Positions 17,016 to 26,395 of a stretch of 64,000 nucleotides of DNA are shown piece after piece (position 1 is the stretch's first letter; every line of letters starts with the position of its first letter). The stretch comes from Hoeflea ulvae. GTDB taxonomy: Bacteria; Pseudomonadota; Alphaproteobacteria; Rhizobiales; Rhizobiaceae. A program made the translations under genes and the position numbers. Under the pieces are notes generated by a model that did no database searches, was not told the DNA's origin, and saw only the letters and a list, made by a program, of their open reading frames with translations. The DNA lies in the NCBI RefSeq assembly GCF_026619435.1, contig NZ_JAOVZQ010000001.1, positions 2,673,501 through 2,737,500 of the forward strand, in the 5' to 3' direction.

Positions 17016-18938
17016 CTATTCGGCATAGACCCATACGCCCTTGCCGAAATCGGTGCCGACCGAACCGCCCATCAGCCAGTTGCCGCCATTATACTGGGTT
17101 GCCGCGAAATTCGCCGCGCCGGCCGGCACTGACGGTCCGTTGGTGTGCACCCAGTTGCTGGAGCTGTCCCAGAACCAGCAATCGTTGAGAGCCCCGCCTG
17201 CACCGGTGCCGCCATACAGCATCAACTTGCTGCTCAGCCCGTACAGAACGGCATTGCTTCGCGCCGCAGGGGATTCATCGCCGAAGGGCGGAATGGAGAT
17301 TTCGGTCCAGCTGATCGCGTCGGTGCTGGTCCAGAGATCGTTGAGCAGGCCGCTGTCGCCATTGCCGCCGAACAGATAGAGCTTGCCCCCCATCTCGACC
17401 AGGGAGAAATCGCTGCGGGCGGGCCATGCGGCAGCCGCAGTCGCTTGCGTCCAGGTATTGCCATCGGGGGAAGACCAGACATCGTTGCGGTTGGCGCTGT
17501 CCTTTCCTCCCATCAGCCAGTATTTGCTGCTGCGATAGATCGCCTGGGCACCGCTGCGCGCCGACCATGCCGCGCTGGAGGTGATCTGGTCCCAGGTCAC
17601 GCCGTTCGTGGTTGCCCATACGTCCTGTGCGGCACTGCCGCCTGCGGGAATGCCGCCCATCACCAGCACCGAGCTTCCGCTGTTGGCCAGGGCCGCGCCG
17701 GTGCGGTGCGACAGGTCGGTGTTCGGGTTGACGAGCAGCCAGTTCTTGCCGTCGGGCGAGCTGTAGGCCGGGTTGTCGGTGCTGCCCGGCTGGCCGGGAT
17801 ACAGATACAGGATGTCGTCGAGCGCAAACAGCATGGGGACCTGGTTGACCGCCCAGGGCGCCTTGCTTGTCTGTGTGGTCCAGCCCGGTGTCATCGGGAA
17901 CAGCACCACGCTCTGGCTGACATTGAGCCCCTGGCCCGAGGCGGTGAGCCGGTACCGGGTGAAGTCCAGCGGAAACACCGTTTTGTTTCCCGTCAGCGTG
18001 GTTTCGGTGTGCAGTCCATCCAGCGGCGGCGAGATGGTGACCAATTCCGCAGCCACGGTGGCCCAGCTCAGCGTCACCGCGTCTCCCACCGCCAACCCGG
18101 TGGCAGGGGTCGCGGTGAAACTGTCGATCGTCGGCGCAGGAACATTGACGGTGAACTGGTCCTGGGCCTGTATGACGTCTCCGCCCGAGGTGAAGACTAC
18201 CTGCAGGGTGAAGGTGGTGGAACCGTTGATCCGCAGCTTGCTGCTGTCACCCTTGCCGGGATTGGGATAGGTATCGGTCGCCGAAAGCGGGGTTCCGTTG
18301 CCGTGCTGGGTGATGGTTTCGACCTGTCCCTGGTAGGTGCGGATCAGCGAGAAGCTGGAATTGGCGATGGTTGTTGCAACCCAGGCCAGTTGTGTCGCAC
18401 CACCGGGGGCCACGGCTGCGGGACTGGCCGAAAAGGACTGGATGCTGAACTCGGCGGGAAACTTGCCCAGCCCGTCTATCTGGGTGCGCATTTCCCTGGG
18501 CTGCGGCGGGTAGAAGGTGGGGGGCGTGCCGCCCGGGCTTGAGGCCGTTTCGTTGACCGTGGCATCGACCGTGCCGGTGGCGCCATTGATCGCGATGCCG
18601 GAGAAGGAAAATTCCAGTCCGTCGCTGGGGAATATCCGGTTGCCATTGTTGGCGGTGGGAGGCTTGAAGGTGAACTGCAATCCGGTGACGTCGACACTCC
18701 AGCCGTCGGGCGCGGCATGGGTGATGCCGCTCGGATCGCTGGTCAGCGCCGACCCGCCCGTTCCCGGCGCGCCGAAACTGATCACGATCGAGGTGACTTC
18801 GACATAATTGGTCGAGGCGTCATTGGAATAGATGCCGGGATTGGAGGCCACGACGGTGATCCCGGCTCCGGTGGCGTTGATCTGCAGCGGAACCGGGGTG
18901 GTGGTATAGGCATAGTTGAGCAGCGGAGGAGTGGTCAT
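17016..18938 (-). CDS. Ig-like plus kelch-repeat protein, last gene of the large operon
   Basis: A 640-residue protein with no signal peptide (MTTPPLLNYAYTTTPVP). Residues about 1-150 form a Ser/Thr/Gly-rich beta region. About 160-330 hold two Ig-like modules, each opening with a FSASPAAVAPGG or FTATPATGLAVGD pattern. About 345-640 is a kelch-type propeller with recurring blades such as YWLMGGKDSANRNDVWSS, LYLFGGNGDSGLLNDLWTS and LMLYGGTGAGGALNDCWFW. Kelch propellers bind protein or sugar partners. The start lies 9 bp after the stop of the 1599-residue gene, so it is co-translated with it. A ligand-binding or receptor-recognition part of the complex is a fair guess; nothing proves it. Confidence 0.8.
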   Translation of the reverse strand: MTTPPLLNYAYTTTPVPLQINATGAGITVVASNPGIYSNDASTNYVEVTSIVISFGAPGTGGSALTSDPSGITHAAPDGWSVDVTGLQFTFKPPTANNGNRIFPSDGLEFSFSGIAINGATGTVDATVNETASSPGGTPPTFYPPQPREMRTQIDGLGKFPAEFSIQSFSASPAAVAPGGATQLAWVATTIANSSFSLIRTYQGQVETITQHGNGTPLSATDTYPNPGKGDSSKLRINGSTTFTLQVVFTSGGDVIQAQDQFTVNVPAPTIDSFTATPATGLAVGDAVTLSWATVAAELVTISPPLDGLHTETTLTGNKTVFPLDFTRYRLTASGQGLNVSQSVVLFPMTPGWTTQTSKAPWAVNQVPMLFALDDILYLYPGQPGSTDNPAYSSPDGKNWLLVNPNTDLSHRTGAALANSGSSVLVMGGIPAGGSAAQDVWATTNGVTWDQITSSAAWSARSGAQAIYRSSKYWLMGGKDSANRNDVWSSPDGNTWTQATAAAAWPARSDFSLVEMGGKLYLFGGNGDSGLLNDLWTSTDAISWTEISIPPFGDESPAARSNAVLYGLSSKLMLYGGTGAGGALNDCWFWDSSSNWVHTNGPSVPAGAANFAATQYNGGNWLMGGSVGTDFGKGVWVYAE

Positions 18939-18947
18939 GTCATGGTC

Positions 18948-21900
18948 TCAGTCCGTGTTGAAATCGTGGTCGGTCAGCTTCATCCAGCCATCGCGCAGCT
19001 CCTGCGGCATGCGCGGCAGGCGCGCCTGTTTGGATGAGGGGGTGATCGGGTCCTCCTGCCATGCGTCGGTCCCGTTGCCGGTGCTGTTCTTCTGCACCCA
19101 GGACCAGGTGCCCGACTGCTCCGACGGGCGCGGCATCCGCACCGCGGAGGTATCCACGATCACCGGCCCGGCGCGGAAGCTCAGCTCCAGCCGCGCCAGC
19201 GGACCTTCGTAAAACACCGGCGGCAGGGTCAGGGTCTGTGTCGGCAGGATTCCGGTGCTGGCATGCACGCTGGCGCGCGGATCGACCAGCATGGTGACGA
19301 ATTCCGATCCCGGTTCGGGCACCGGTGCCGGATCGCTGGCGGGCGGCGGGCAGCCCCGCTCGGAAAAGGGGCTGAGGCTGAGGTAATTGCCTTTGCCGAC
19401 CGGATCGAGATAACCCGCATCGGGGATGCCGGACGGCATGTGGATATTGTTGAACCTTGCGTAATCTTCATGGGCGAAATAGCCGATCAGGCCGTCATCA
19501 AACAGATCGGCGCGGCCGAGCCGCAGGGTGAAGGGCGTGGTGGTCAGCGTTCCGCTGGCGGGACGCATGACGGCATTGCCGGTGGTGATGCTGGCAGGCA
19601 GCGGCTCGAGCAGGGACAGCGTGATCGTGTCGCCTGCATAGCTCGCAGCCGCGATGGTGTAGGCCCCGTCGGCGCCGCCGCTGCCGCGGATGTTAAGGGT
19701 GATGCCGCGGGCGAAGATGCCGAGATCGGCGTAATATTGCACCGAGGCGTCGGTGCTGGTCAGGGCAATCGTGTTGCTGACCGGGTCGCCGGCACTGATC
19801 GGCAGCATGGTCGGCAGGACATATTGTGTGCTTTCGTCGACAGGCGCCAGGCCATGAACCATCAGCTTGAGACGCGCCCGCACCAGACCCAGCGGCCGGC
19901 CGACCAGCACCGACAGGTTCTGGTCCGAACGTCCGCCCAGCGGGTCGATGGCCCAGAGCGTCGAGTCGATTGCGGTCAGGAAATTGGCAAAGGCCTGGCC
20001 GCGGGTGGCGTCGGGCTGGTTCAGGATGCCTGCCACGAAGGCGCGCATATACTGGTTGGGAATACCGGTGTCGGGATCGGTCGGGTCGATGATCGGATTT
20101 GCGGCCTCCGGAGTGGGGAACCAGACAACCTCGAGCACGCCCCCGGCACGATGACTGAGCGCCAGCTCGCCAAGCGAGTCTCCATTGGCGTTGTAGATCA
20201 GCAGCCCCTGGTCGAGGTGGTTGGGCAGGACCCAGCCGCAGACCGGGTTCGCGCCTCCGACCAGATCTATGTCGACACAATCCGGCGATGGTCCGTTTGC
20301 CTTGTCGGGCGCGGACACCAGGACAAAATCGAGCCGTTCGCCCGCAGCACTGCGCGGCGGCAGCCGCAACAGGCGTTGCGGGTTCGAGACCTTGGTGTCG
20401 GGTGACGTCGCCAGCCAGCGGCTGCGCAGCGGACTGAAGGTCTCCCACAGCTTGTCGGGATTGGCGAACTGTCCGTTGTTGTTGGCATACATCAGGTTGA
20501 TCTTCTGGCCGAAGCGATCGACCAGTTCGAGCGCGGTCAGCGCAAAGAACCCGCCACGGATCGGAAAGAAATAGGGTGCGGGCGTGCCGCCGGCCGGGAG
20601 CACCGAGTCGCCCATGGTCAATTCCGGCACCTCCTGCGAAACATCCCCCACCAGCGCGTCATAGCTGCTGGCGGCCGCATCTCCCGCGCCCACCGGCCCC
20701 TGGGCCATGGCATTGGGTTCGATGCTGCGCATGATCAGCTGATCGGTCAGGCCCGACACGGATTGCGACAGCAGGTCCCATTCGGTCGGCGTCGGCACCA
20801 GGACCCCGTCAATGCCGGCGTCGGTGACCGGCTCGACAACCACCACGACAAAATTCTCGCTGTCCTCGTCGAAACTGGTCGACACGACGGTATAGCTGCC
20901 GTCATTGGCCTTGGCCTCGGCGACATTGCAGGTGGATCCCGCAGCAAACAGGTGCCCGAGATCGATGCTGCTGAGAATGGTGAAGGAGCGGTTGGCTGCG
21001 CTCGCCGCCTGGATGTCATAGCGGGCCCCGCCGATGATATCGAGCAGATGGACGGCATTGTCGAGCGCCGGGGTCTGGTGGCCGGCCTGATGCTGGGTCT
21101 GGATGAACTGTTCCAGCCGGTTGCGGAAATTATAGGTCGCCTGCGGCGTGAGGAAAGTGCGCCCGCCATAGGTGATCTGCGCCCCGGACAGCACCTTCGG
21201 CGTGGCCGTGCCGGTACCGCCATTGTCCGCCACCGGTTCGTTGGTCGTGATAATGAAATCATTGCCGCTGGTGGCAATGCTGGCCACCGTGTAATTGCCG
21301 TTGAGCGCGCCCGACCCGGAAACCGTGAACTGCGATCCGTCGACGAAGCGGAAGCTCAGATCGCCGGCATTTCCCAGTGTGATGGTCTTGTTGGCCGAAC
21401 CGGAGGCCGTTATCGCATGGCCGCTTGCGGCCGGGCCCACGAACGGATTGGTGACATCGCCACCGGTCCAGACGTAATCGATGCCGTTGAAACTCCAGTT
21501 GGCGCGGTCAAAACTCCATTGCGGCCCGTTGCCGGCCTCGATCACCGGCGCGGTGACGGTGGGATAGTATTTGATCTTCCATTCCATATAGAGCGGCGAC
21601 CAGGCCTGCAGCCAGGCCACTGCCGACCAGTCCACCGGAGCCTGCCCGGTGTAATCGGTGCCCGCGCGGATCGCGGCCGTGATCTCGCCGGCGCTGGCCG
21701 TGGCAACCGTGGCGATCAGGTCGCCATTGTCGGGATCGAGCAACAGCGCCTCGGCCCCCAGCACGGTGGCGCCGTTTTCCACCCCGGCGGGCAGCGCGGT
21801 GCTGCCGGGCGGCGTGGTCAGAGCCGCGACGCTGTCGAGCGTGATGGTGTCGGGATCCGTGGCGGTGGTCACCGTCAGCGCGGAAATGTGATCGGCGCCC

Positions 21901-23747
21901 AGCCGGCAGCGCGCCACTGTCTGGCCGCTCTGGTCCGGGCCGTTCTGCGCATGGCTGGCTCCAAGTCCGCTGATCAGCAGCACCGGGTCGTTGGGTTTGA
22001 AAAACCGGTCCATCCGCGAGGCCTTGAGTTCCAGAGCCTTCGCCGGCACGGGATTTTGCGGGGTCTGGATAGCGATGGTGACGCCATCCTGGACATAGCT
22101 CGGGGGTGCGGCGAGCAGTGCGGAAATCCGGGCTGCCCAGCTGTCGACAATGGCCTGCTGCGCCTGCACCTCGGCCGCCTCCTCGGGCAGGGCCTGGGTG
22201 ATTGTCGGCTCAATGCGCGACCAGATCTGGCTGAGATTGGGCGGCACATAGCCGCTGTTGATGCGCTGTACGCGCCACCAGTCCATATAGAGCCGTTCCT
22301 GCATGGTGATCAGGATGCGGGTTTCGCGGTCATGACCCTGCTGGAAATAATTCAGATCGGCGAGCCAGGTTTGCTGTGCGGCATTGGCCGTGGCCTGGGG
22401 ATTGACCGCGGAATTGGCGGTCAGCGACCAGAACACGCCGCCATCCTCCTGGGCAAACCACTGGTCGCGCAGCTTGATGTTGAGTTGCGCATCTCCGTCG
22501 GGACTGTTCAAGGTTGCCAGCATGTTGGTCTGGAAGGCCTCCAGCGCACGGGCCTTGGCGGCAGCCTGCGCCGGGGTGGCGCCTTCCTCCGATATGGCTT
22601 CGGCCACGATCATCGCAGCAAGAGCGTCGGTCGAACTGTTGCCCACCGCCAGCTTGACGTTCCGGGCGATCTCCTGCGGCGAGGAATTGGGCCGCTCGGG
22701 CATGGTGTCGTTCTGCCAGGCCAGATTGTAGATCAGGCCATGGGTGAGTGTTGTGGTGGGCCAGACAATGGCCGGGCCGGGCGGCAGGATATAGCCATCG
22801 GCGGTGGCGGACGCCATCGCCTTGTCCACCGGGATCGTCAGGTGGTCATAGCTCGGGTCGTAGACCGGATCATCGGCGATCACATAGCTGCCGTCATTGT
22901 CGGAAGACCCTGTCACCGTCAGCGACTGGCCTTTTGGAAACTGCCCCGACACATCGCCATAGCCCTTGAGCGCAAAGGCCTTTTGTGGCGGTGATGCGCC
23001 TGCGGTGGCAAAGGGAAACGGGGTGGTGATCCACTCCATCGCACTCATCTGAGCTGCCCAGTCGGCCGCACTGGTGAGCCCATGCAGCGGGTCGTGGGTT
23101 GGATCGGAAAACCATCCGACCACGAGGTAGCTCAACATCACGGTCTGGTTGGGGCCGGTCAGCAGCGGGTTGCCGTCATTGTCGGTGGCGTCATCGGTCA
23201 ACGAAAAGACGTTTTCGACATTTGGGCGGTAGGCCGAGAATTCGGTGTTGCCCGGTGCAATGGCCTGCAGGAATAGCGCGTTGTCGGGTTCGTGGAAATC
23301 GCCCAGCGAGACAACCTTGCCCAGCCGGGTGGGCTGGCCCTGCTGGGCGCCCGATGGCTGGACATAGGAATTGCTGCCGTCGTCGCCGAGATGATCGCTG
23401 AGCAGCACCCAGGCCTTGACCTGCCGTCTCGCGGTGCTGTGCCCGGGCCAGTAGCGCAACACCAGCCAGCGATTGGGCACCAGCGGATATTCCGGCTGGG
23501 ATTTATCATCGGCCTGCGTGCCGTGGCGAAAGGCGGCGGGAAGTTCCCAGTGCAGGTGCACGCCCTTGGCCGGCGGGCTGCCGGTGTCGTTGAACGGTGT
23601 CGGCGCCGGGCTCAGATAGTCGGTGAGATTGTTGTAATTATAGGCGCCGTCGGTGAAGGCGACGCCGGCCAGGACCGGATCATTGACCACCGCCGCCTGA
23701 ATGTTCATCGGCACCAGAAGGCTTTCAGAGATGTCGGGAAGAGCCAT
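18948..23747 (-). CDS. 1599-aa beta-rich repeat protein of the large operon, function unknown
   Basis: The largest product of the operon. It has no signal peptide and no membrane segment. The N-terminal third contains GVHLHWELPAAFRHG and PLVPNRWLVLRYWPG, a pattern I associate with large uncharacterised bacterial proteins. About residues 350-560 are helical, with possible coiled coil (ALPEEAAEVQAQQAIVDSW). Four copies of a short module, [hydrophobic]xVxGS..N.GxYTV followed by a strand ending EPx, lie near residues 270-310, 792-842, 929-975 and 1342-1388. Similar modules occur in phage tail and virion proteins. The last part includes LRLGRADLFDDGLIGYFAHEDY. It sits 9 bp after the 872-residue gene. 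A structural scaffold is the best guess. Confidence 0.8.
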   Translation of the reverse strand: MALPDISESLLVPMNIQAAVVNDPVLAGVAFTDGAYNYNNLTDYLSPAPTPFNDTGSPPAKGVHLHWELPAAFRHGTQADDKSQPEYPLVPNRWLVLRYWPGHSTARRQVKAWVLLSDHLGDDGSNSYVQPSGAQQGQPTRLGKVVSLGDFHEPDNALFLQAIAPGNTEFSAYRPNVENVFSLTDDATDNDGNPLLTGPNQTVMLSYLVVGWFSDPTHDPLHGLTSAADWAAQMSAMEWITTPFPFATAGASPPQKAFALKGYGDVSGQFPKGQSLTVTGSSDNDGSYVIADDPVYDPSYDHLTIPVDKAMASATADGYILPPGPAIVWPTTTLTHGLIYNLAWQNDTMPERPNSSPQEIARNVKLAVGNSSTDALAAMIVAEAISEEGATPAQAAAKARALEAFQTNMLATLNSPDGDAQLNIKLRDQWFAQEDGGVFWSLTANSAVNPQATANAAQQTWLADLNYFQQGHDRETRILITMQERLYMDWWRVQRINSGYVPPNLSQIWSRIEPTITQALPEEAAEVQAQQAIVDSWAARISALLAAPPSYVQDGVTIAIQTPQNPVPAKALELKASRMDRFFKPNDPVLLISGLGASHAQNGPDQSGQTVARCRLGADHISALTVTTATDPDTITLDSVAALTTPPGSTALPAGVENGATVLGAEALLLDPDNGDLIATVATASAGEITAAIRAGTDYTGQAPVDWSAVAWLQAWSPLYMEWKIKYYPTVTAPVIEAGNGPQWSFDRANWSFNGIDYVWTGGDVTNPFVGPAASGHAITASGSANKTITLGNAGDLSFRFVDGSQFTVSGSGALNGNYTVASIATSGNDFIITTNEPVADNGGTGTATPKVLSGAQITYGGRTFLTPQATYNFRNRLEQFIQTQHQAGHQTPALDNAVHLLDIIGGARYDIQAASAANRSFTILSSIDLGHLFAAGSTCNVAEAKANDGSYTVVSTSFDEDSENFVVVVVEPVTDAGIDGVLVPTPTEWDLLSQSVSGLTDQLIMRSIEPNAMAQGPVGAGDAAASSYDALVGDVSQEVPELTMGDSVLPAGGTPAPYFFPIRGGFFALTALELVDRFGQKINLMYANNNGQFANPDKLWETFSPLRSRWLATSPDTKVSNPQRLLRLPPRSAAGERLDFVLVSAPDKANGPSPDCVDIDLVGGANPVCGWVLPNHLDQGLLIYNANGDSLGELALSHRAGGVLEVVWFPTPEAANPIIDPTDPDTGIPNQYMRAFVAGILNQPDATRGQAFANFLTAIDSTLWAIDPLGGRSDQNLSVLVGRPLGLVRARLKLMVHGLAPVDESTQYVLPTMLPISAGDPVSNTIALTSTDASVQYYADLGIFARGITLNIRGSGGADGAYTIAAASYAGDTITLSLLEPLPASITTGNAVMRPASGTLTTTPFTLRLGRADLFDDGLIGYFAHEDYARFNNIHMPSGIPDAGYLDPVGKGNYLSLSPFSERGCPPPASDPAPVPEPGSEFVTMLVDPRASVHASTGILPTQTLTLPPVFYEGPLARLELSFRAGPVIVDTSAVRMPRPSEQSGTWSWVQKNSTGNGTDAWQEDPITPSSKQARLPRMPQELRDGWMKLTDHDFNTD

Positions 23748-23756
23748 TGTCCATCC

Positions 23757-26375
23757 TCAGCTTTGGGCCTGAAAAATCATGCGTTCGGGCAACTTGACCA
23801 TCTGCAATGCGAAATCACCCGGGCTCAGCGTGCCCTTGGAATAGGTTTTCAGCGGCAATTCTCCGGCCAGGCCGGGATTGGCGGCGAGCAGGCTGCGCAT
23901 CTGCAGCAGGTCGATCGTTCCATTGCTCGCATTGATCGCCGGGCTGGCGTCCACCGCATCCGTGGCAGGGTCGGTGCCAAACTGCCCGCCGACATTGTTG
24001 CCGATCAGGTGCCGCACCCAGACCGGCGCCTTGTTCGCCCCGGCGCCATCCTCGATGCCGAAGGCCAGTCCCTCCTTGGGCTCGGCGATCTGCACCCAGG
24101 CGGGGATCTCGGGGAAAAGAACCAGCAGGATGTCCTTGTTCAGATGCGCCATTCGCAGCAGCGGGATCTGGCCCTTGCCCTCCGGCATGTCGCCGCTCGT
24201 GTCGACCGTGCGAAATCCCTTGACCTCGAGCCCCGGCCAGCCCGAAACGGCTGCCGAGCGCAACAGGAAGCCCGAGATCGGCTGGTCAAGCCGGCTGGGC
24301 GGCGTCACCATCTTGCCCATCACCTTTTGCCGCACCTGGTGCAGGATCGAATAGACCGCGTCGCGGATCACGTCGCGCATGATCGAGAAATAAAGCGTGT
24401 CGCGCGAGCTCTGGCCGGCGACCGACATGGCGCCGTCAATCAGCGCATGGATGATGTTGCGGTCGATGTAGAAAAAGCGGATCGATCCGGCCGGCAGCAT
24501 TGATGCGGTGGGCACGAGGTTGTTGAACGGCATGTTTTCCAGCAGCGCCAGTTCGGCAAGCCATTCACAGATGTTCTGGAAACGGGTGTCGGTGAAGCTG
24601 CGGCTGTTGCGGTCCCAGCCGCCGAGATCCTGCAGCAGATGCTGCATGTCGGGATTTGTCAGCGATCCCTGCAATTCGGCGATCACGTCATCCGGATCGG
24701 AAACCTTGTCGGCGGTGAAGCCGGCCCAGAGGTCATCGGGCGGCGGGCTGGAAGCTGCCAGTCTGGGGGCAACCTTGCTGGCAAGGTCGCCCACCAGCCA
24801 AGCCATCAGCCCGTCGCTGACGACATCGGCTTCCAGCACGGCGCGGGCCTTGACCGCCACACCGCTCCTGTCCTGCATCAGCGCGTTCACGGCGGACGGC
24901 GTCAGCCGGTTGACCAGGATATTGGTCATCTGGTGGCCCTCGCGGCGCCATTGCAGCAGGTTGGAGCCGAAGGTGCGGTTGGACAGCGCCATCAGGCGCC
25001 CGGTCTGGAATGCGACGGCATAGGACTGGTCGAAAAGGCCCCAGTCGGGATTGTAGATCACCGAGGCCGAAGGCGAGTTCAGCGGCGGGGTGTCGTCGAA
25101 CACCGGAGGCACCACCGGGCTCAGCGGTCCCCGGTAGAAGGCGAAGCTGTGTTCTCCCTGCCGGGTCTGGTAGGGCATCGGCAGATAGCCCAGCTCCAGC
25201 GTTTCCTGCGCTTTCGCGGCGGTGCCGTCGAGTGTCGCGCCGGGCTGCCTGTAGCGCGGGCGCAGCAGGTACTCGGTATTGTCCTCGGTGGTCATCAGGT
25301 CGCGCATCAATTCGGCAAAGGTTTCGCCGATGGCCGGCAGGCAGGTAAAGGTCCAGCTCACCAGCGAATTCAGCCGCACCATCTGTGCGCCGCCCCAGTC
25401 GGGCGAACCGGTCATCTTGTCGGCAAAGCCCTCGAAGCTCACCAGATGCGCAATCAGCCGGTTGGGCACGCGTCCCGGCGCCTGCGGAAAACGTTTTGCG
25501 ATCAGCACAGAAAACCAGCCATTGGCCGGTTTCATGCCCTGCGGGGACTTGTCGCCGGTATCGACCTGGCGGACATGGGCGGAAAACTGCAATTCGTCGG
25601 TGCCGTTGGCGGGATCATAGACCGGCGTCACCATGGAAAAGACCGAGGTCGGAATGTCGATGATCTGGCACAAATCGGTGGTCTTGTCGAAATCGGGATT
25701 CAGCTCCAGCCCGGTATGTGCGATCGGCGTGCCGGAAGAATCATTGCCGGGATCAAGCAGATCGCCGACGGTGGCCGTCACCGCATTGGTGGTGGTGCCG
25801 ATCTTGACGGTGGGTTCTGAGGTGTAGCCGCTTCCGGGCGCGGTGACGGTGATGCCGACAACCGCACCGCTGCTGTCGACGGTGGCCATGGCGCGCGCGC
25901 CCGTTCCGCCGCCGCCCTGAAAGCTGATATTGGGAGCGATCTCGTAGCCGGCGCCGGGACTGGTCAGCGTCACCGCGGAAACGCCGCCGCCCGACAGGCT
26001 CGCCGTGGCCGCCGCGCCGGTGCCGGCGCTGAGCAGGATGACCCCCATCCAGGGCGCGTTGGGATCGTCGGGATTGAGGAAGCGTTCCCAGGGCAGGGCG
26101 GGCTTCTTCAGCACGATATGGGGCAGTTGCTCCTCGAAACGGCCGGTATGGGTGGATGGCGGAAACTGGGCCTGCACCAGATTGCCGTCGATGCTGAAGC
26201 GCGGTCCGTTGACGTCGAATTTCTGGTTGGCGCTGTAGGTGTCATTGGTGGCGCCGGTCACTGTCTGCGACACGGTGATCGTGAAAGAGCCGTCATGCAG
26301 GCGCGGAACCAGATTGTCATAGAACTGGATTTGCCCGGGTTCGAGCGTTCCGGCTGTGACTTTGGGGCTTGTCAT
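23757..26375 (-). CDS. 872-aa protein with Gly-Tyr-Pro repeats, large operon, function unknown
   Basis: This protein has no signal peptide (MTSPKVTAGTLEPGQIQFYD). About residues 128-200 carry two copies of a TVTAPGSGYTSEPTVKI-type repeat (the other is TLTSPGAGYEIAPNISF). The repeat is widespread in tail-fibre and surface proteins and probably forms short beta modules. The remainder (for example MPYQTRQGEHSFAFYRGPL and NRTFGSNLLQWRREGHQ) matches no family I recognise. The C-terminal part ends with FALQMVKLPERMIFQAQS. It is 20 bp after the DUF6603-like gene and 9 bp before the 1599-residue gene, so expression of these giants is coupled. A subunit of a large assembly is suggested by context only. 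Confidence 0.78.
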   Translation of the reverse strand: MTSPKVTAGTLEPGQIQFYDNLVPRLHDGSFTITVSQTVTGATNDTYSANQKFDVNGPRFSIDGNLVQAQFPPSTHTGRFEEQLPHIVLKKPALPWERFLNPDDPNAPWMGVILLSAGTGAAATASLSGGGVSAVTLTSPGAGYEIAPNISFQGGGGTGARAMATVDSSGAVVGITVTAPGSGYTSEPTVKIGTTTNAVTATVGDLLDPGNDSSGTPIAHTGLELNPDFDKTTDLCQIIDIPTSVFSMVTPVYDPANGTDELQFSAHVRQVDTGDKSPQGMKPANGWFSVLIAKRFPQAPGRVPNRLIAHLVSFEGFADKMTGSPDWGGAQMVRLNSLVSWTFTCLPAIGETFAELMRDLMTTEDNTEYLLRPRYRQPGATLDGTAAKAQETLELGYLPMPYQTRQGEHSFAFYRGPLSPVVPPVFDDTPPLNSPSASVIYNPDWGLFDQSYAVAFQTGRLMALSNRTFGSNLLQWRREGHQMTNILVNRLTPSAVNALMQDRSGVAVKARAVLEADVVSDGLMAWLVGDLASKVAPRLAASSPPPDDLWAGFTADKVSDPDDVIAELQGSLTNPDMQHLLQDLGGWDRNSRSFTDTRFQNICEWLAELALLENMPFNNLVPTASMLPAGSIRFFYIDRNIIHALIDGAMSVAGQSSRDTLYFSIMRDVIRDAVYSILHQVRQKVMGKMVTPPSRLDQPISGFLLRSAAVSGWPGLEVKGFRTVDTSGDMPEGKGQIPLLRMAHLNKDILLVLFPEIPAWVQIAEPKEGLAFGIEDGAGANKAPVWVRHLIGNNVGGQFGTDPATDAVDASPAINASNGTIDLLQMRSLLAANPGLAGELPLKTYSKGTLSPGDFALQMVKLPERMIFQAQS

Positions 26376-26395
26376 GGCGCTGTCTCTTTCTCCGG

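Noticed and set aside
20763..22994. 743-codon frame opposite the 1599-aa gene
   Set aside because: It is antisense to a coherent gene with normal composition and tight operon spacing. The antisense product has a low-complexity, His/Gln/Arg-rich composition.
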